A stretch of DNA of 10,803 bases from positions 1 to 10,803 of the forward strand of contig JANWWB010000332.1 of assembly GCA_025056515.1 (NCBI GenBank), written 5' to 3'. Each line of letters begins with the position of its first letter. Positions within the stretch are counted from its first letter, which is position 1. This stretch comes from Anaerolineales bacterium (GTDB lineage: Bacteria > Chloroflexota > Anaerolineae > Anaerolineales > Villigracilaceae). A program made the translations under genes and the position numbers. Below the pieces are notes generated by a model. The model searched no databases. It was not told the origin of the DNA and was given only the letters and a program-made list of their open reading frames with translations. Positions 1 through 6,707 of the stretch are shown here, in pieces.

Positions 1-1461
1 ATGCGGTATGCCGTTATACCCGGTCAGCTCTACTCGCTTGGGATCAACGAGAATCAAGCGGAGGTCATCAGGCGTATTGTGAAGCAAGAAACAAGTGAGA
101 ATGGCATTGACACACACCGATTTGCCCGAGCCGGTCGTCCCGGCGATGAGCAGGTGAGGCATAGATTCGAGGTTAGCTGCTTTGGGAACTCCGGCGACAT
201 CTTTGCCGAGAGCAAAACGTAAGGGAGAGCGCAAACGGCTAAACGCCTCGCTCTCGATCACCTCGCGTAAGGCCACCAGTGTCAGTTCTTCATTCGGGAC
301 TTCAATGCCCACATAGCCACGCCCGGGCACAGGGGCTTGGATACGGATGCGCGGCGCTGCTAATGCTAGCGCAAGGTCATCGCTGAGGGAAGCGATTTTG
401 CTGACTCGCACGCGCATCGGCCCGTTTCGCCCCTCGACAAATAGTGGTTCAACGCCAAACATGGTAACCGCCGGGCCGCGGCTGACCTCTACCACCTGCG
501 CCGGCGCCCCGAAGGAGGCCAGGGTTTCTTCAATGATTCTGGCACGCCGCTCGATGAATTCGTCATTCACCTCGGGTGTTTGAGGGGGGTCGAGGATGTC
601 GCTGATTTTGGGCAGTGTCCACTTAATCGTCGGAGCAGACGCAATGCCCACCCGCACGTTTACACTCGCTGCACCGGGAGAAGATGCTGCTTCGGTGGGA
701 GGATGTTCCGGCAATGGGACAAATTCTCGAACTTCTCCCTCGCTCTGTGGGGCAAGACTCGCTTGGCTTTCAACCTCCTTGTCTTTGGAACGCTTGATTG
801 CTTCTATCGCTTTTTTCAGCGCCGGTCCACTCCAAGCGAACATTTCGGCTAGGGTTAAGTCTAGGGTCATGGCGAGGCCAATCAGTAGCCATGCCAGCAG
901 GAAGATAGCGGTTGCTCCACCTCCCAGGGCTTTGACCAGGGCGCGTTGTAGGAACGCTCCTAGATAACCGCCGCCCTCCCCAGCCTGTGCTCGTTCAATT
1001 GCCGTGGCCGTCGAACCGGAAATTGCGTGCAAGATGACCAAAAAGGCGGTGAAGAGCAAAAAAAACCCAACCCCTCGCTCGAATGAGAGACGCGGCAAAC
1101 GTTCAACGCGCCGTGCAATCAACCATACGCCGAGCAAGAAGAGCCCCAAAGGTAGAAGATACACACCCCATCCGAAGACGCGCGCCAGGAAGTTCACCCA
1201 AGTGCTGCTCAGTGCCCCGCGTTGTGAGGAGAAAAGGCTCAACATCGTCAATAGCCCCACCAGTCCCATGGCGGCGCCTACTAAGTCCATTTTGGTTTCA
1301 GCGCTTAAGCGTGGACGGGAAGCGGGGGGACTGGAAGGCGGACTCGCAGGTTTTTGGGGTGGAGTCGCAGCTCGGGAGGTGCTACGTGGGCGTGAGGACT
1401 GCGAGGCTTTTGAACGGGGCGGAACTTTGCGAGAAGAGGGTTTCTGGCGAGTAATCGGCAT
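1..1461 (-). CDS. ftsK: DNA translocase FtsK, N-terminal 487 residues (3' end beyond window)
   Basis: FtsK/SpoIIIE proteins are septum-anchored ATPases that pump chromosomal DNA during division. The reading frame is open to the left edge, so the C-terminal part of the motor and the gamma DNA-reading domain are missing. Seen: a basic Pro/Ser-rich N-terminus (about 1-57), four hydrophobic segments (about 59-80, 90-115, 126-146, 183-205), a charged linker, a beta-type domain from about 290, Walker A GTTGSGKS at 441-448, Walker B LILVD at 469-473, and the family motif YNGIPH at the cut. Family members are usually about 750-850 residues. The ATG at 1461 is chosen because an extended -10 box ends nine bases upstream. 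The same frame stays open about 90 codons further upstream, so a longer N-terminus from a GTG cannot be excluded. It lies downstream of the purine operon on the same strand but is probably transcribed separately. Confidence 0.95.
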   Translation of the reverse strand, partial: MPITRQKPSSRKVPPRSKASQSSRPRSTSRAATPPQKPASPPSSPPASRPRLSAETKMDLVGAAMGLVGLLTMLSLFSSQRGALSSTWVNFLARVFGWGVYLLPLGLFLLGVWLIARRVERLPRLSFERGVGFFLLFTAFLVILHAISGSTATAIERAQAGEGGGYLGAFLQRALVKALGGGATAIFLLAWLLIGLAMTLDLTLAEMFAWSGPALKKAIEAIKRSKDKEVESQASLAPQSEGEVREFVPLPEHPPTEAASSPGAASVNVRVGIASAPTIKWTLPKISDILDPPQTPEVNDEFIERRARIIEETLASFGAPAQVVEVSRGPAVTMFGVEPLFVEGRNGPMRVRVSKIASLSDDLALALAAPRIRIQAPVPGRGYVGIEVPNEELTLVALREVIESEAFSRLRSPLRFALGKDVAGVPKAANLESMPHLLIAGTTGSGKSVCVNAILTCFLLHNTPDDLRLILVDPKRVELTGYNGIPH

Positions 1462-1470
1462 GACAAGTTG

Positions 1471-1479
1471 ATTATAGCA
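1471..1479 (-). promoter_or_regulatory. Extended -10 promoter abutting ftsK start
   Basis: On the minus strand the sequence is TGCTATAAT, a perfect TATAAT hexamer with the upstream TG of an extended -10 element. No good -35 hexamer is present at 16-18 bases spacing, which an extended -10 can tolerate. Nine bases separate the hexamer from the ATG at 1461, so the expected transcription start falls within two or three bases of the ATG or on it. No Shine-Dalgarno sequence precedes the ATG. Together these suggest a leaderless ftsK message (inference). Confidence 0.6.
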
Positions 1480-1528
1480 CAAATGGTCTATCTGAGAGAT
1501 GGCGATAGCTGCCAAACGAATTCGGGCG

Positions 1529-1537
1529 ATTTTATCA
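1529..1537 (-). promoter_or_regulatory. Second candidate extended -10 upstream of ftsK
   Basis: TGATAAAAT on the minus strand matches an extended -10 (TG, one base, TAAAAT) and is identical to the nonamer found in front of the purine operon at 10744-10752. A start here would give ftsK a 5' leader of about 60 bases. No convincing -35 is seen and no ribosome binding site lies ahead of the ATG, so this is weaker than the box at 1471-1479. Confidence 0.3.
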
Positions 1538-2026
1538 GAGGCTTGCCCAATCACACGTCTCCCGGGCTCATCTCCTTCTTCCTGGGAGTATGCCTCTTCA
1601 ACATGTGTGATATAGGGATGTGTTCGCCATCTAGAACATAGCGGGACTGATCGGGCAGAAAAAAAGAGTCTATCGGGTGGATGCGAAAACAGTGAAGATT
1701 GCCCAGGACCTTGTGTTGTAGATTGACTTGTTCACTAAAACGGTTCTATGGCGAGTTGAGCTAATCAAGCGGTGTGTTTTGGGCAAGCGTGTTCTATAGG
1801 TTGGGTAGAACTTGTGCAGAGATAGTTCGATGGATTGCTCTGTTGCAAGGTGGACGAAATCTTATCGTATCTTTGTGAGGCGGCGTAGCGGCCGAGGTAA
1901 ACTCGTATACCTGGGAGACTACTTCCCCCATGGTTTGTTCGGTGCAGGTGCGGCGCTCGCCGTGATGCAATCATCCATGTTTGCAACAGGGCACGCTTGG
2001 TTTCTCGACATGATGAGTGGGTCAAC

Positions 2027-4831
2027 TCATCGAGAGGGTAGGCACTCTTTCTGCCGCTTCAAGAAGGCCAGGATGGCCTCCTGGTCGACCGGCAGCGAGT
2101 CCATGCGAAAGCCGATGGCATGGTAGATTGCATTCGCAATTGCCGCCGGAGTGGGGATGCTGACGATTTCGCCAACGCCTTTGGCACCATATGGTCCCTC
2201 GGCGGTGGGATGCTCAACGATAATCGGGATGACCTCGGGCATATGGACAATCGAAGGAATGCGATAACGCGCCAGCCGGTCGGTGATGACCCGACCGTTT
2301 TCCACGATGAAATGCTCGGTGAGGGTGTTTCCCAGTCCCATCGTGATACCACCCTCCACCTGACCACGCAGACCTAGGGGATTGATGGCGCGCCCGACAT
2401 CGTTGGCTGAGATGACACGTAGCACGCGCACCATGCCTGTACGGGTGTCCACTTCCACTTCGGCGGCCTGGGCGGCAAACGAGAAGGCAAAGTGCATGTC
2501 GCCGCCCTGACCGAGCGGCCGCGTCTCCGGCGCCCGGTACTCGTAACGGGCAAGCGGTTCGACGCCCGAAGCCTGCATCGCCGCCGCCGCTTCTCCCAGG
2601 GAAATGCGCTGTCCGTCCACCTGCGCCAACCCTTCGACGTAGCGAATTCGCTCCGGCGGGCAATCATATTTTTCGGCCAGGAAGGACGTCACCGCCTGTC
2701 GCAGCGACTGCGCCGCCAGCCGCGCCGCGTTGCCGGTGACGTACGTCTGGCGCGAAGCGGTGGTTGGGCCGCCATCGGGGGTCAGGTCGGTGTCCATCAC
2801 CAGGACGCGGACGCGCTCCGGCGGGACCGAGAACTCCTCGGCGACGATCATGCGCAGGACGGTTACCAAGCCTTGCCCCAATTCTGCCGAAGAAGTGCGC
2901 ACCATCAGCGAGCCGTCGGCGTAGAGTTGCACTTCAGCCCCGGCCTTGTCGGGCGCGCCGCCACCTAGACCGGTGTTCTTATATCCGGCGGCAAAACCCC
3001 AGGCGCGCACCCGATGCGGCGCTTCGGGAAGCGGTCGTGGTGCGAAGAGACGTTCCCTTTCCAGACCGGAGAGGCGCAGCATTTCCTGTTCCACCCGCTC
3101 GATGCATTCCAGCAGGCCGACGCTCTCGCGCAGCACCTGTCCTGTGTTCGTCACGCTCCCGACGCGCAGGGCGTTCCTGCGGCGTAGTTCGATGGGGTCG
3201 AGGCCAAGCGTTTCAGCCAGCCAGTCCATCATGCTTTCGATGGCAAAGGCCGATTGTAGCACGCCGAACCCGCGGTAGGCTCCGGCGGGCGGATTGTTGG
3301 TGTACATGGCATAGCAATCGGCACTGACGTGTGGCACTTCGTAAGGGCCTGCTGAGTGAGTAGTGGCGCGCGTCATCACCTTCTCGCCGAGCGAAGCGTA
3401 AGCACCGGTATCGCCGAAGAGTTCGGTCTCCACCGCCGTCAGCCGCCCGTCGCGCTTAGCGCCGATTTTGACGCGAATCTGGGTGGCATGCCGCTTGGGA
3501 TGAACAAGCAGGCTCTCACGCCGGTCGAAGAGCAGTTTGACCGGCCGTCCGGTGGCGTTGGCCAGCAGGGCGGCATGAATCTGGCCGGCGATGTCCTCCT
3601 TGCCGCCGAAGCCACCACCCATCAACTGCCCGACAATGCGGACGCGCTCCTCGGGCCAGCCAAGTGCTGCCGCAACCTGAGCGCGGTCGGCGTAGGGAAT
3701 CTGGGATCCGACATAGATTTCCATCCGTCCGTCCGGGAGCGGGACGGCGATTGAACACTCTGGCTCGAGGAAGGCGTGGTCCATCATCGGCGTGTGGAAG
3801 GTGTGTTCGAGGATAACATCGGCCTCGGCAAAGCCCTGGGCGACTTTCCCCTTGCGGACTTGGATGTGCTTGAGCAGATTGCCGCCCGGATGGAGCGCCT
3901 CGGCGTCGGGACGCCGCGCCTGCACCGGGTCGCTGATGACGGGACGTTCCTCCACCTCAACCCGGATGCGGCGCGCCGCTTCGAGGGCGATTTCGCGGCT
4001 CTCCGCGGCGACAATTGCCAGGGCGTCGCCCACGTAGCGGATGCGTTCGCCGATGCCAATCATGATTGGCCAATCGTGAATCACCAGCCCGTGATTCTTT
4101 TCGCCGGGGATGTCGGCGGCGGTCAGCACGGCCACAACCCCGGGCAGGGCGCGCGCCGGCTCGACATCCAGCACGCGCAGGATGGCGTGCGGCACCCCGG
4201 CGCGGCGGACGGCGGCGTGCAACATGCCGGGGAATTTCAAATCATCGGTATAGAGAGCGCGGCCGGTCACCTTCTCGACTGCGTCGGGGCGGATGATGTT
4301 GCGTCCGACCACCTGGCGGGGTTCGGCGGATTCCGGAATCTCCGGGTCGGGGAGCGGTTCGCCGGTGCGCAGGGCGCGGGCGGCGGCGAGGATGGCGCGC
4401 TCAATGGTCGGATAGCCGCCGCAGCGGCAGAGGGTGTCCTTGAGGGCAAAGCGGATGTCGGCGGGCGAGGGATCAGGGTTATGCTGCAGGAGGGCGTAGG
4501 CGGTCATGATTTGCCCGGGGATGCAGAATCCGCACTGCACCGCGCCGTACTTGATGAAGGCCTCTTGCAAAGGGTGAAGCCCGGCCTCGCTTTGCAAGCC
4601 TTCAATAGTCGTGATGTGCTTGCCATGCGCCCGCTCGGCGGGGTAGATGCACGAGACAACTGCCTGACCGTCAATGACGACCGTGCAGGCGCCGCACTCG
4701 GCCTCCCCACAGCCGATTTTGACGCCGGTCAGGTTCAGCCGCTCGCGCAGGAGCGTCGCCAACGTCTCGCCGGGGATGGCCTCGAGGGTGTATTCTTTGC
4801 CGTTAACAGTAAGAGTGATTGGAGAAGTCAT
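2027..4831 (-). CDS. Xanthine dehydrogenase-type molybdenum hydroxylase, fused 2Fe-2S and Mo-pterin subunit
   Basis: A 934-residue cytoplasmic enzyme subunit predicted to hydroxylate purines such as hypoxanthine or xanthine. Residues 1-80 are a plant-type ferredoxin domain (Cys41, 46, 49, 61). Residues 85-155 are the second 2Fe-2S domain (Cys100, 103 and 135, 137, with Gln99 before the first). The rest is the aldehyde oxidase/xanthine dehydrogenase Mo-binding fold: MGGGFGGKE at 404-412, AYRGFG at 518-523, GAKGVGE ending at Glu888. By motif alignment to bovine xanthine oxidase, Gln377, Glu412, Arg520 and Glu888 match Gln767, Glu802, Arg880 and Glu1261. Aldehyde oxidases lose the second and third of these. 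The iron-sulfur/Mo fusion with a separate FAD subunit resembles E. coli XdhD with YgfM. The FAD gene is 68 bases upstream. No Shine-Dalgarno precedes the ATG. Exact substrate is inferred, not shown; nicotinate or another N-heterocycle remains possible. Confidence 0.93.
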   Translation of the reverse strand: MTSPITLTVNGKEYTLEAIPGETLATLLRERLNLTGVKIGCGEAECGACTVVIDGQAVVSCIYPAERAHGKHITTIEGLQSEAGLHPLQEAFIKYGAVQCGFCIPGQIMTAYALLQHNPDPSPADIRFALKDTLCRCGGYPTIERAILAAARALRTGEPLPDPEIPESAEPRQVVGRNIIRPDAVEKVTGRALYTDDLKFPGMLHAAVRRAGVPHAILRVLDVEPARALPGVVAVLTAADIPGEKNHGLVIHDWPIMIGIGERIRYVGDALAIVAAESREIALEAARRIRVEVEERPVISDPVQARRPDAEALHPGGNLLKHIQVRKGKVAQGFAEADVILEHTFHTPMMDHAFLEPECSIAVPLPDGRMEIYVGSQIPYADRAQVAAALGWPEERVRIVGQLMGGGFGGKEDIAGQIHAALLANATGRPVKLLFDRRESLLVHPKRHATQIRVKIGAKRDGRLTAVETELFGDTGAYASLGEKVMTRATTHSAGPYEVPHVSADCYAMYTNNPPAGAYRGFGVLQSAFAIESMMDWLAETLGLDPIELRRRNALRVGSVTNTGQVLRESVGLLECIERVEQEMLRLSGLERERLFAPRPLPEAPHRVRAWGFAAGYKNTGLGGGAPDKAGAEVQLYADGSLMVRTSSAELGQGLVTVLRMIVAEEFSVPPERVRVLVMDTDLTPDGGPTTASRQTYVTGNAARLAAQSLRQAVTSFLAEKYDCPPERIRYVEGLAQVDGQRISLGEAAAAMQASGVEPLARYEYRAPETRPLGQGGDMHFAFSFAAQAAEVEVDTRTGMVRVLRVISANDVGRAINPLGLRGQVEGGITMGLGNTLTEHFIVENGRVITDRLARYRIPSIVHMPEVIPIIVEHPTAEGPYGAKGVGEIVSIPTPAAIANAIYHAIGFRMDSLPVDQEAILAFLKRQKECLPSR

Positions 4832-4849
4832 AGGAGTATTGACGATAAA

Positions 4850-4916
4850 AACTACGAAGGCACGGAGTCACGGAGACGGATTTTGTTTTTCTTTGTGTCT
4901 CAGTGTCTCTGTGGTT
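4850..4916. repeat. Imperfect inverted intergenic repeat (CACGGAG/CACAGAG type)
   Basis: A 67-base imperfect palindrome. The left arm begins AACTACGAAGGCACGGAG and the right arm ends GTGTCTCTGTGGTT; the arms pair through many G-C and some wobble pairs around an AT-rich centre (GATTTTGTTTTTC). Each arm is built from degenerate seven-base units of the CACGGAG/CACAGAG kind. I recognise this as a dispersed intergenic repeat style seen in several bacterial phyla (from memory, not searched). It fills almost the whole gap between the FAD and Mo subunit genes and runs into the 3' end of the FAD gene, providing its stop codon. The RNA would fold into a long hairpin 18 bases ahead of the Mo subunit ATG. 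Confidence 0.75.
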
Positions 4917-5784
4917 CACAAGCCCTGTCCCAGGCTGCTTGCATTCCTTCTCGCAACAGCGCGCCGACCACCTGACGGCGGTATTCAGCGCTGGCGCGGT
5001 GTGGGCTAGTGCGGAAATGAGCTTCCTCCAAGAGGGTATGGAGGGCTTGCTCAATCAAGGAGTCATCCATTGTTTGCCCCCGCACGATAGCCTCGGTGGC
5101 TGTCATCCGGCGCGGGGTGGGGCCGGAGGGGCCGACCGCCAGGCGTAGGTCGGCAATCCGCTCGCCCTCGCGCGCCAACCAGATGGCTAGGTTGAGGATG
5201 GGCAAGGCAATCCCTTGGAGGCGCATCACCCGCCGGAACGCAGAGGCCTGCCCCCGCCGGCGCAGGGGCAGGTGAAAGGTTGTAATCAGTTGCCCCGGCC
5301 GGAGGGCCGATTTGCCCGGGCCGAGGAAGAGACTTTCCAGAGGGACGCGGCGGGCGCACTCGAGGTCGGCAACCGTGACCTGTGCGCCGAGAGCGGTGAG
5401 GGCAATCGTCCCGTCAGCGGCAGGCAGGGCATGGGCGACATTCCCGCCCAGGGTCGCTACGTTGCGCACCTGCGGCCCGCCGATGAGGGCGCAAGCCTCG
5501 GTCAACGCTTGTGCATGTTCGGCAACCAGCGGCGAGGTTGCAATTTGACTGAGGGGGACGGCCGCGCCGATGAGCAATTCATCGCCCTGCACTTCCAGGC
5601 GTTTCAGTTCGGGGAGGAAAGTTAAATCCACCAGGGCGTGGACAGGGGGATGACGACCCTGCTCCAGATCGAGCATCAGGTCGGTGCCGCCGGCAATGGG
5701 TAGGACCAGGCCAGGAGCGTAAGCCAGTGCCTGGAGCGCCTCGGTTAGGGTAGCAGGACGGTAGTATTCTTGCCACAGCCTCAT
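4900..5784 (-). CDS. FAD-binding subunit of xanthine dehydrogenase-type hydroxylase
   Basis: A 294-residue protein of the molybdopterin dehydrogenase FAD-binding family (CoxM/XdhB/YgfM-like). It passes electrons from the iron-sulfur clusters of the neighbouring fused subunit through FAD to an acceptor. Seen: the FAD pyrophosphate loop PIAGGTDLM at 29-37, the second FAD motif ATLGGN at 110-115 following IGGPQVRN, and the CO dehydrogenase flavoprotein C-terminal region from about 180. There is no inserted 4Fe-4S loop. An in-frame ATG exists at 6036, but it would lie deep inside the permease gene; the ATG at 5784 starts at the usual position (MRLWQEYYRPAT) and overlaps the permease stop as TAATG, implying translational coupling. 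Its last five codons (EPQRH) and stop come from the intergenic repeat at 4850-4916, so the native C-terminus may have been replaced. Confidence 0.93.
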   Translation of the reverse strand: MRLWQEYYRPATLTEALQALAYAPGLVLPIAGGTDLMLDLEQGRHPPVHALVDLTFLPELKRLEVQGDELLIGAAVPLSQIATSPLVAEHAQALTEACALIGGPQVRNVATLGGNVAHALPAADGTIALTALGAQVTVADLECARRVPLESLFLGPGKSALRPGQLITTFHLPLRRRGQASAFRRVMRLQGIALPILNLAIWLAREGERIADLRLAVGPSGPTPRRMTATEAIVRGQTMDDSLIEQALHTLLEEAHFRTSPHRASAEYRRQVVGALLREGMQAAWDRACEPQRH

Positions 5785-6707
5785 TAGCGTTCTTCGCGCG
5801 AGTAGGGTTGCATCAATGCCGCTGGGACGCCGATACGACGCCGGAAGGCTTGCTCGGAAATCATCCAGAGCACCACAATCGTCAAAAGGAAGGGGAGCAT
5901 ATTGAGAAGGTTGGGCGAAATCCCCAGCGGCTGGAGGAAGAATTGCAAGACGCGCACGCCACCGAACAGGTAAGCCCCGAGCAGCGCACGACGCGGATCC
6001 CACAACGAGAAAATGGTCAGAGCAATGACAATCCAACCAGCACCAGCGGTCATGCCTTCAATCCAGGCTGGAGCATAGGCAACCGAAAGATATGCGCCGC
6101 CCAGACCGGCCAGCATTCCACCAAACATGACAGCCAGATAGCGCACCAGGCTGACATTAATGCCCATCGCGTCTGCTGCGGCCGGATTTTCGCCCACTGA
6201 GCGCAATGTGATGCCCCAGTGGGTTTTGTACAGGATGAACCAAAGCAATGGTACGAGCAAAATGGAAAAATAAACTAAGATGTTGAAGCGAAAGAACATC
6301 GGCCCCAGGATGGGCAGGTCGCTCAACACAGGAATATCAAGAGGAGTGAGGCGACCGGCTAATGGCAGTCCGATAAAGCGCTTGCCCATCATGCCACTGA
6401 TACCCAAGCCAAGCATGGTCAACGCCAGGCCGGAGACGACTTGATTGACGCGCAGGGTCACCGAGGCAAAGGCGTGGACAAGCGACATCAAGACACCGAT
6501 GATGGCGGCGGCCAGGATGCCAAGCAAGGCGTTCCCGGTCGCTGTGGTGACGGCAAAGCCGGTCACGGCGCCCATAATCATCATGCCCTCGACGCCGAGA
6601 TTAAGCACGCCGGAACGTTCGGCATAGACTTCTCCTAAGGTGCCGTAGAGCAAGGCAGTCCCTGCAGGGATGGTAAGAGACACGATGGAAATCAGAAAGT
6701 CAATCAT
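5784..6707 (-). CDS. Nucleoside/purine ABC transporter permease (second, COG1079/NupQ-like)
   Basis: A 307-residue polytopic inner-membrane permease of the BPD_transp_2 family, forming the channel as a heterodimer with the permease encoded just upstream. Seen: many hydrophobic helices (for example about 4-22, 42-75, 88-105, 130-160, 185-210, 215-250) and the subfamily motif GEVYAERSGVLNLGVEG at 25-41, typical of NupQ/YufQ-like subunits. The C-terminal tail is basic. The ATG at 6707 overlaps the previous gene's stop as ATGA, with GGAG eight bases upstream. Its TAA overlaps the ATG of the FAD subunit by one base, tying transporter and oxidase translation together. Length is normal for the family. 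The transported compound is inferred from the binding protein and the hydroxylase genes. Confidence 0.93.
   Translation of the reverse strand: MIDFLISIVSLTIPAGTALLYGTLGEVYAERSGVLNLGVEGMMIMGAVTGFAVTTATGNALLGILAAAIIGVLMSLVHAFASVTLRVNQVVSGLALTMLGLGISGMMGKRFIGLPLAGRLTPLDIPVLSDLPILGPMFFRFNILVYFSILLVPLLWFILYKTHWGITLRSVGENPAAADAMGINVSLVRYLAVMFGGMLAGLGGAYLSVAYAPAWIEGMTAGAGWIVIALTIFSLWDPRRALLGAYLFGGVRVLQFFLQPLGISPNLLNMLPFLLTIVVLWMISEQAFRRRIGVPAALMQPYSREER

Larger units (their letters stand above)
1462..2026. other. 565-base gap without a recognisable gene
   Basis: This stretch separates the molybdenum subunit gene from ftsK. I recognise no protein family in any frame and no RNA gene. One minus-strand frame, 1745-1551, is open for 64 codons and ends in TGA. 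Its residues look protein-like (it contains FRIHPIDSFFLPDQSRYVLD), but it lacks a convincing start and ribosome binding site, so it may be a gene remnant. The ftsK frame is also open upstream to about 1732. Two small dyads are visible: GTTCTA/TAGAAC at 1791-1811 (6-bp arms, 9-base loop) and GATGAGT/ACTCATC at 2012-2031 (7-bp arms, 6-base loop), the latter overlapping the upstream gene's stop codon. Neither is followed by a T run on the minus strand, so no intrinsic terminator can be called. Confidence 0.5.

Noticed and set aside
1004..1471. 155-codon plus-strand open frame rich in Lys/Arg/Ser
   Set aside because: It is antisense to the FtsK N-terminus; its composition is the reverse complement of the Pro/Ser-rich and membrane segments.
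1659..1665. Seven-T run (minus strand) as a terminator tail
   Set aside because: No stable stem precedes it on the minus strand.
2012..2031. 7-bp inverted repeat at the stop of the Mo subunit gene as an intrinsic terminator
   Set aside because: No T run follows on the minus strand; the stem is short and overlaps the stop codon.
1765..2126. Overlapping open frames on both strands in the gap beside the Mo subunit gene
   Set aside because: Neither shows a family motif or a ribosome binding site, and the plus-strand one runs into the antisense of a real gene.
3776..4975. 399-codon plus-strand open frame antisense to the Mo subunit gene
   Set aside because: It mirrors the codon bias of the GC-rich real gene, has no family features, and the minus frame has clear catalytic motifs throughout.
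5785..6036. N-terminal extension of the FAD subunit to an ATG at 6036
   Set aside because: It lies within the permease coding sequence in another frame, and family homology begins at the ATG at 5784, which forms a TAATG coupling site.
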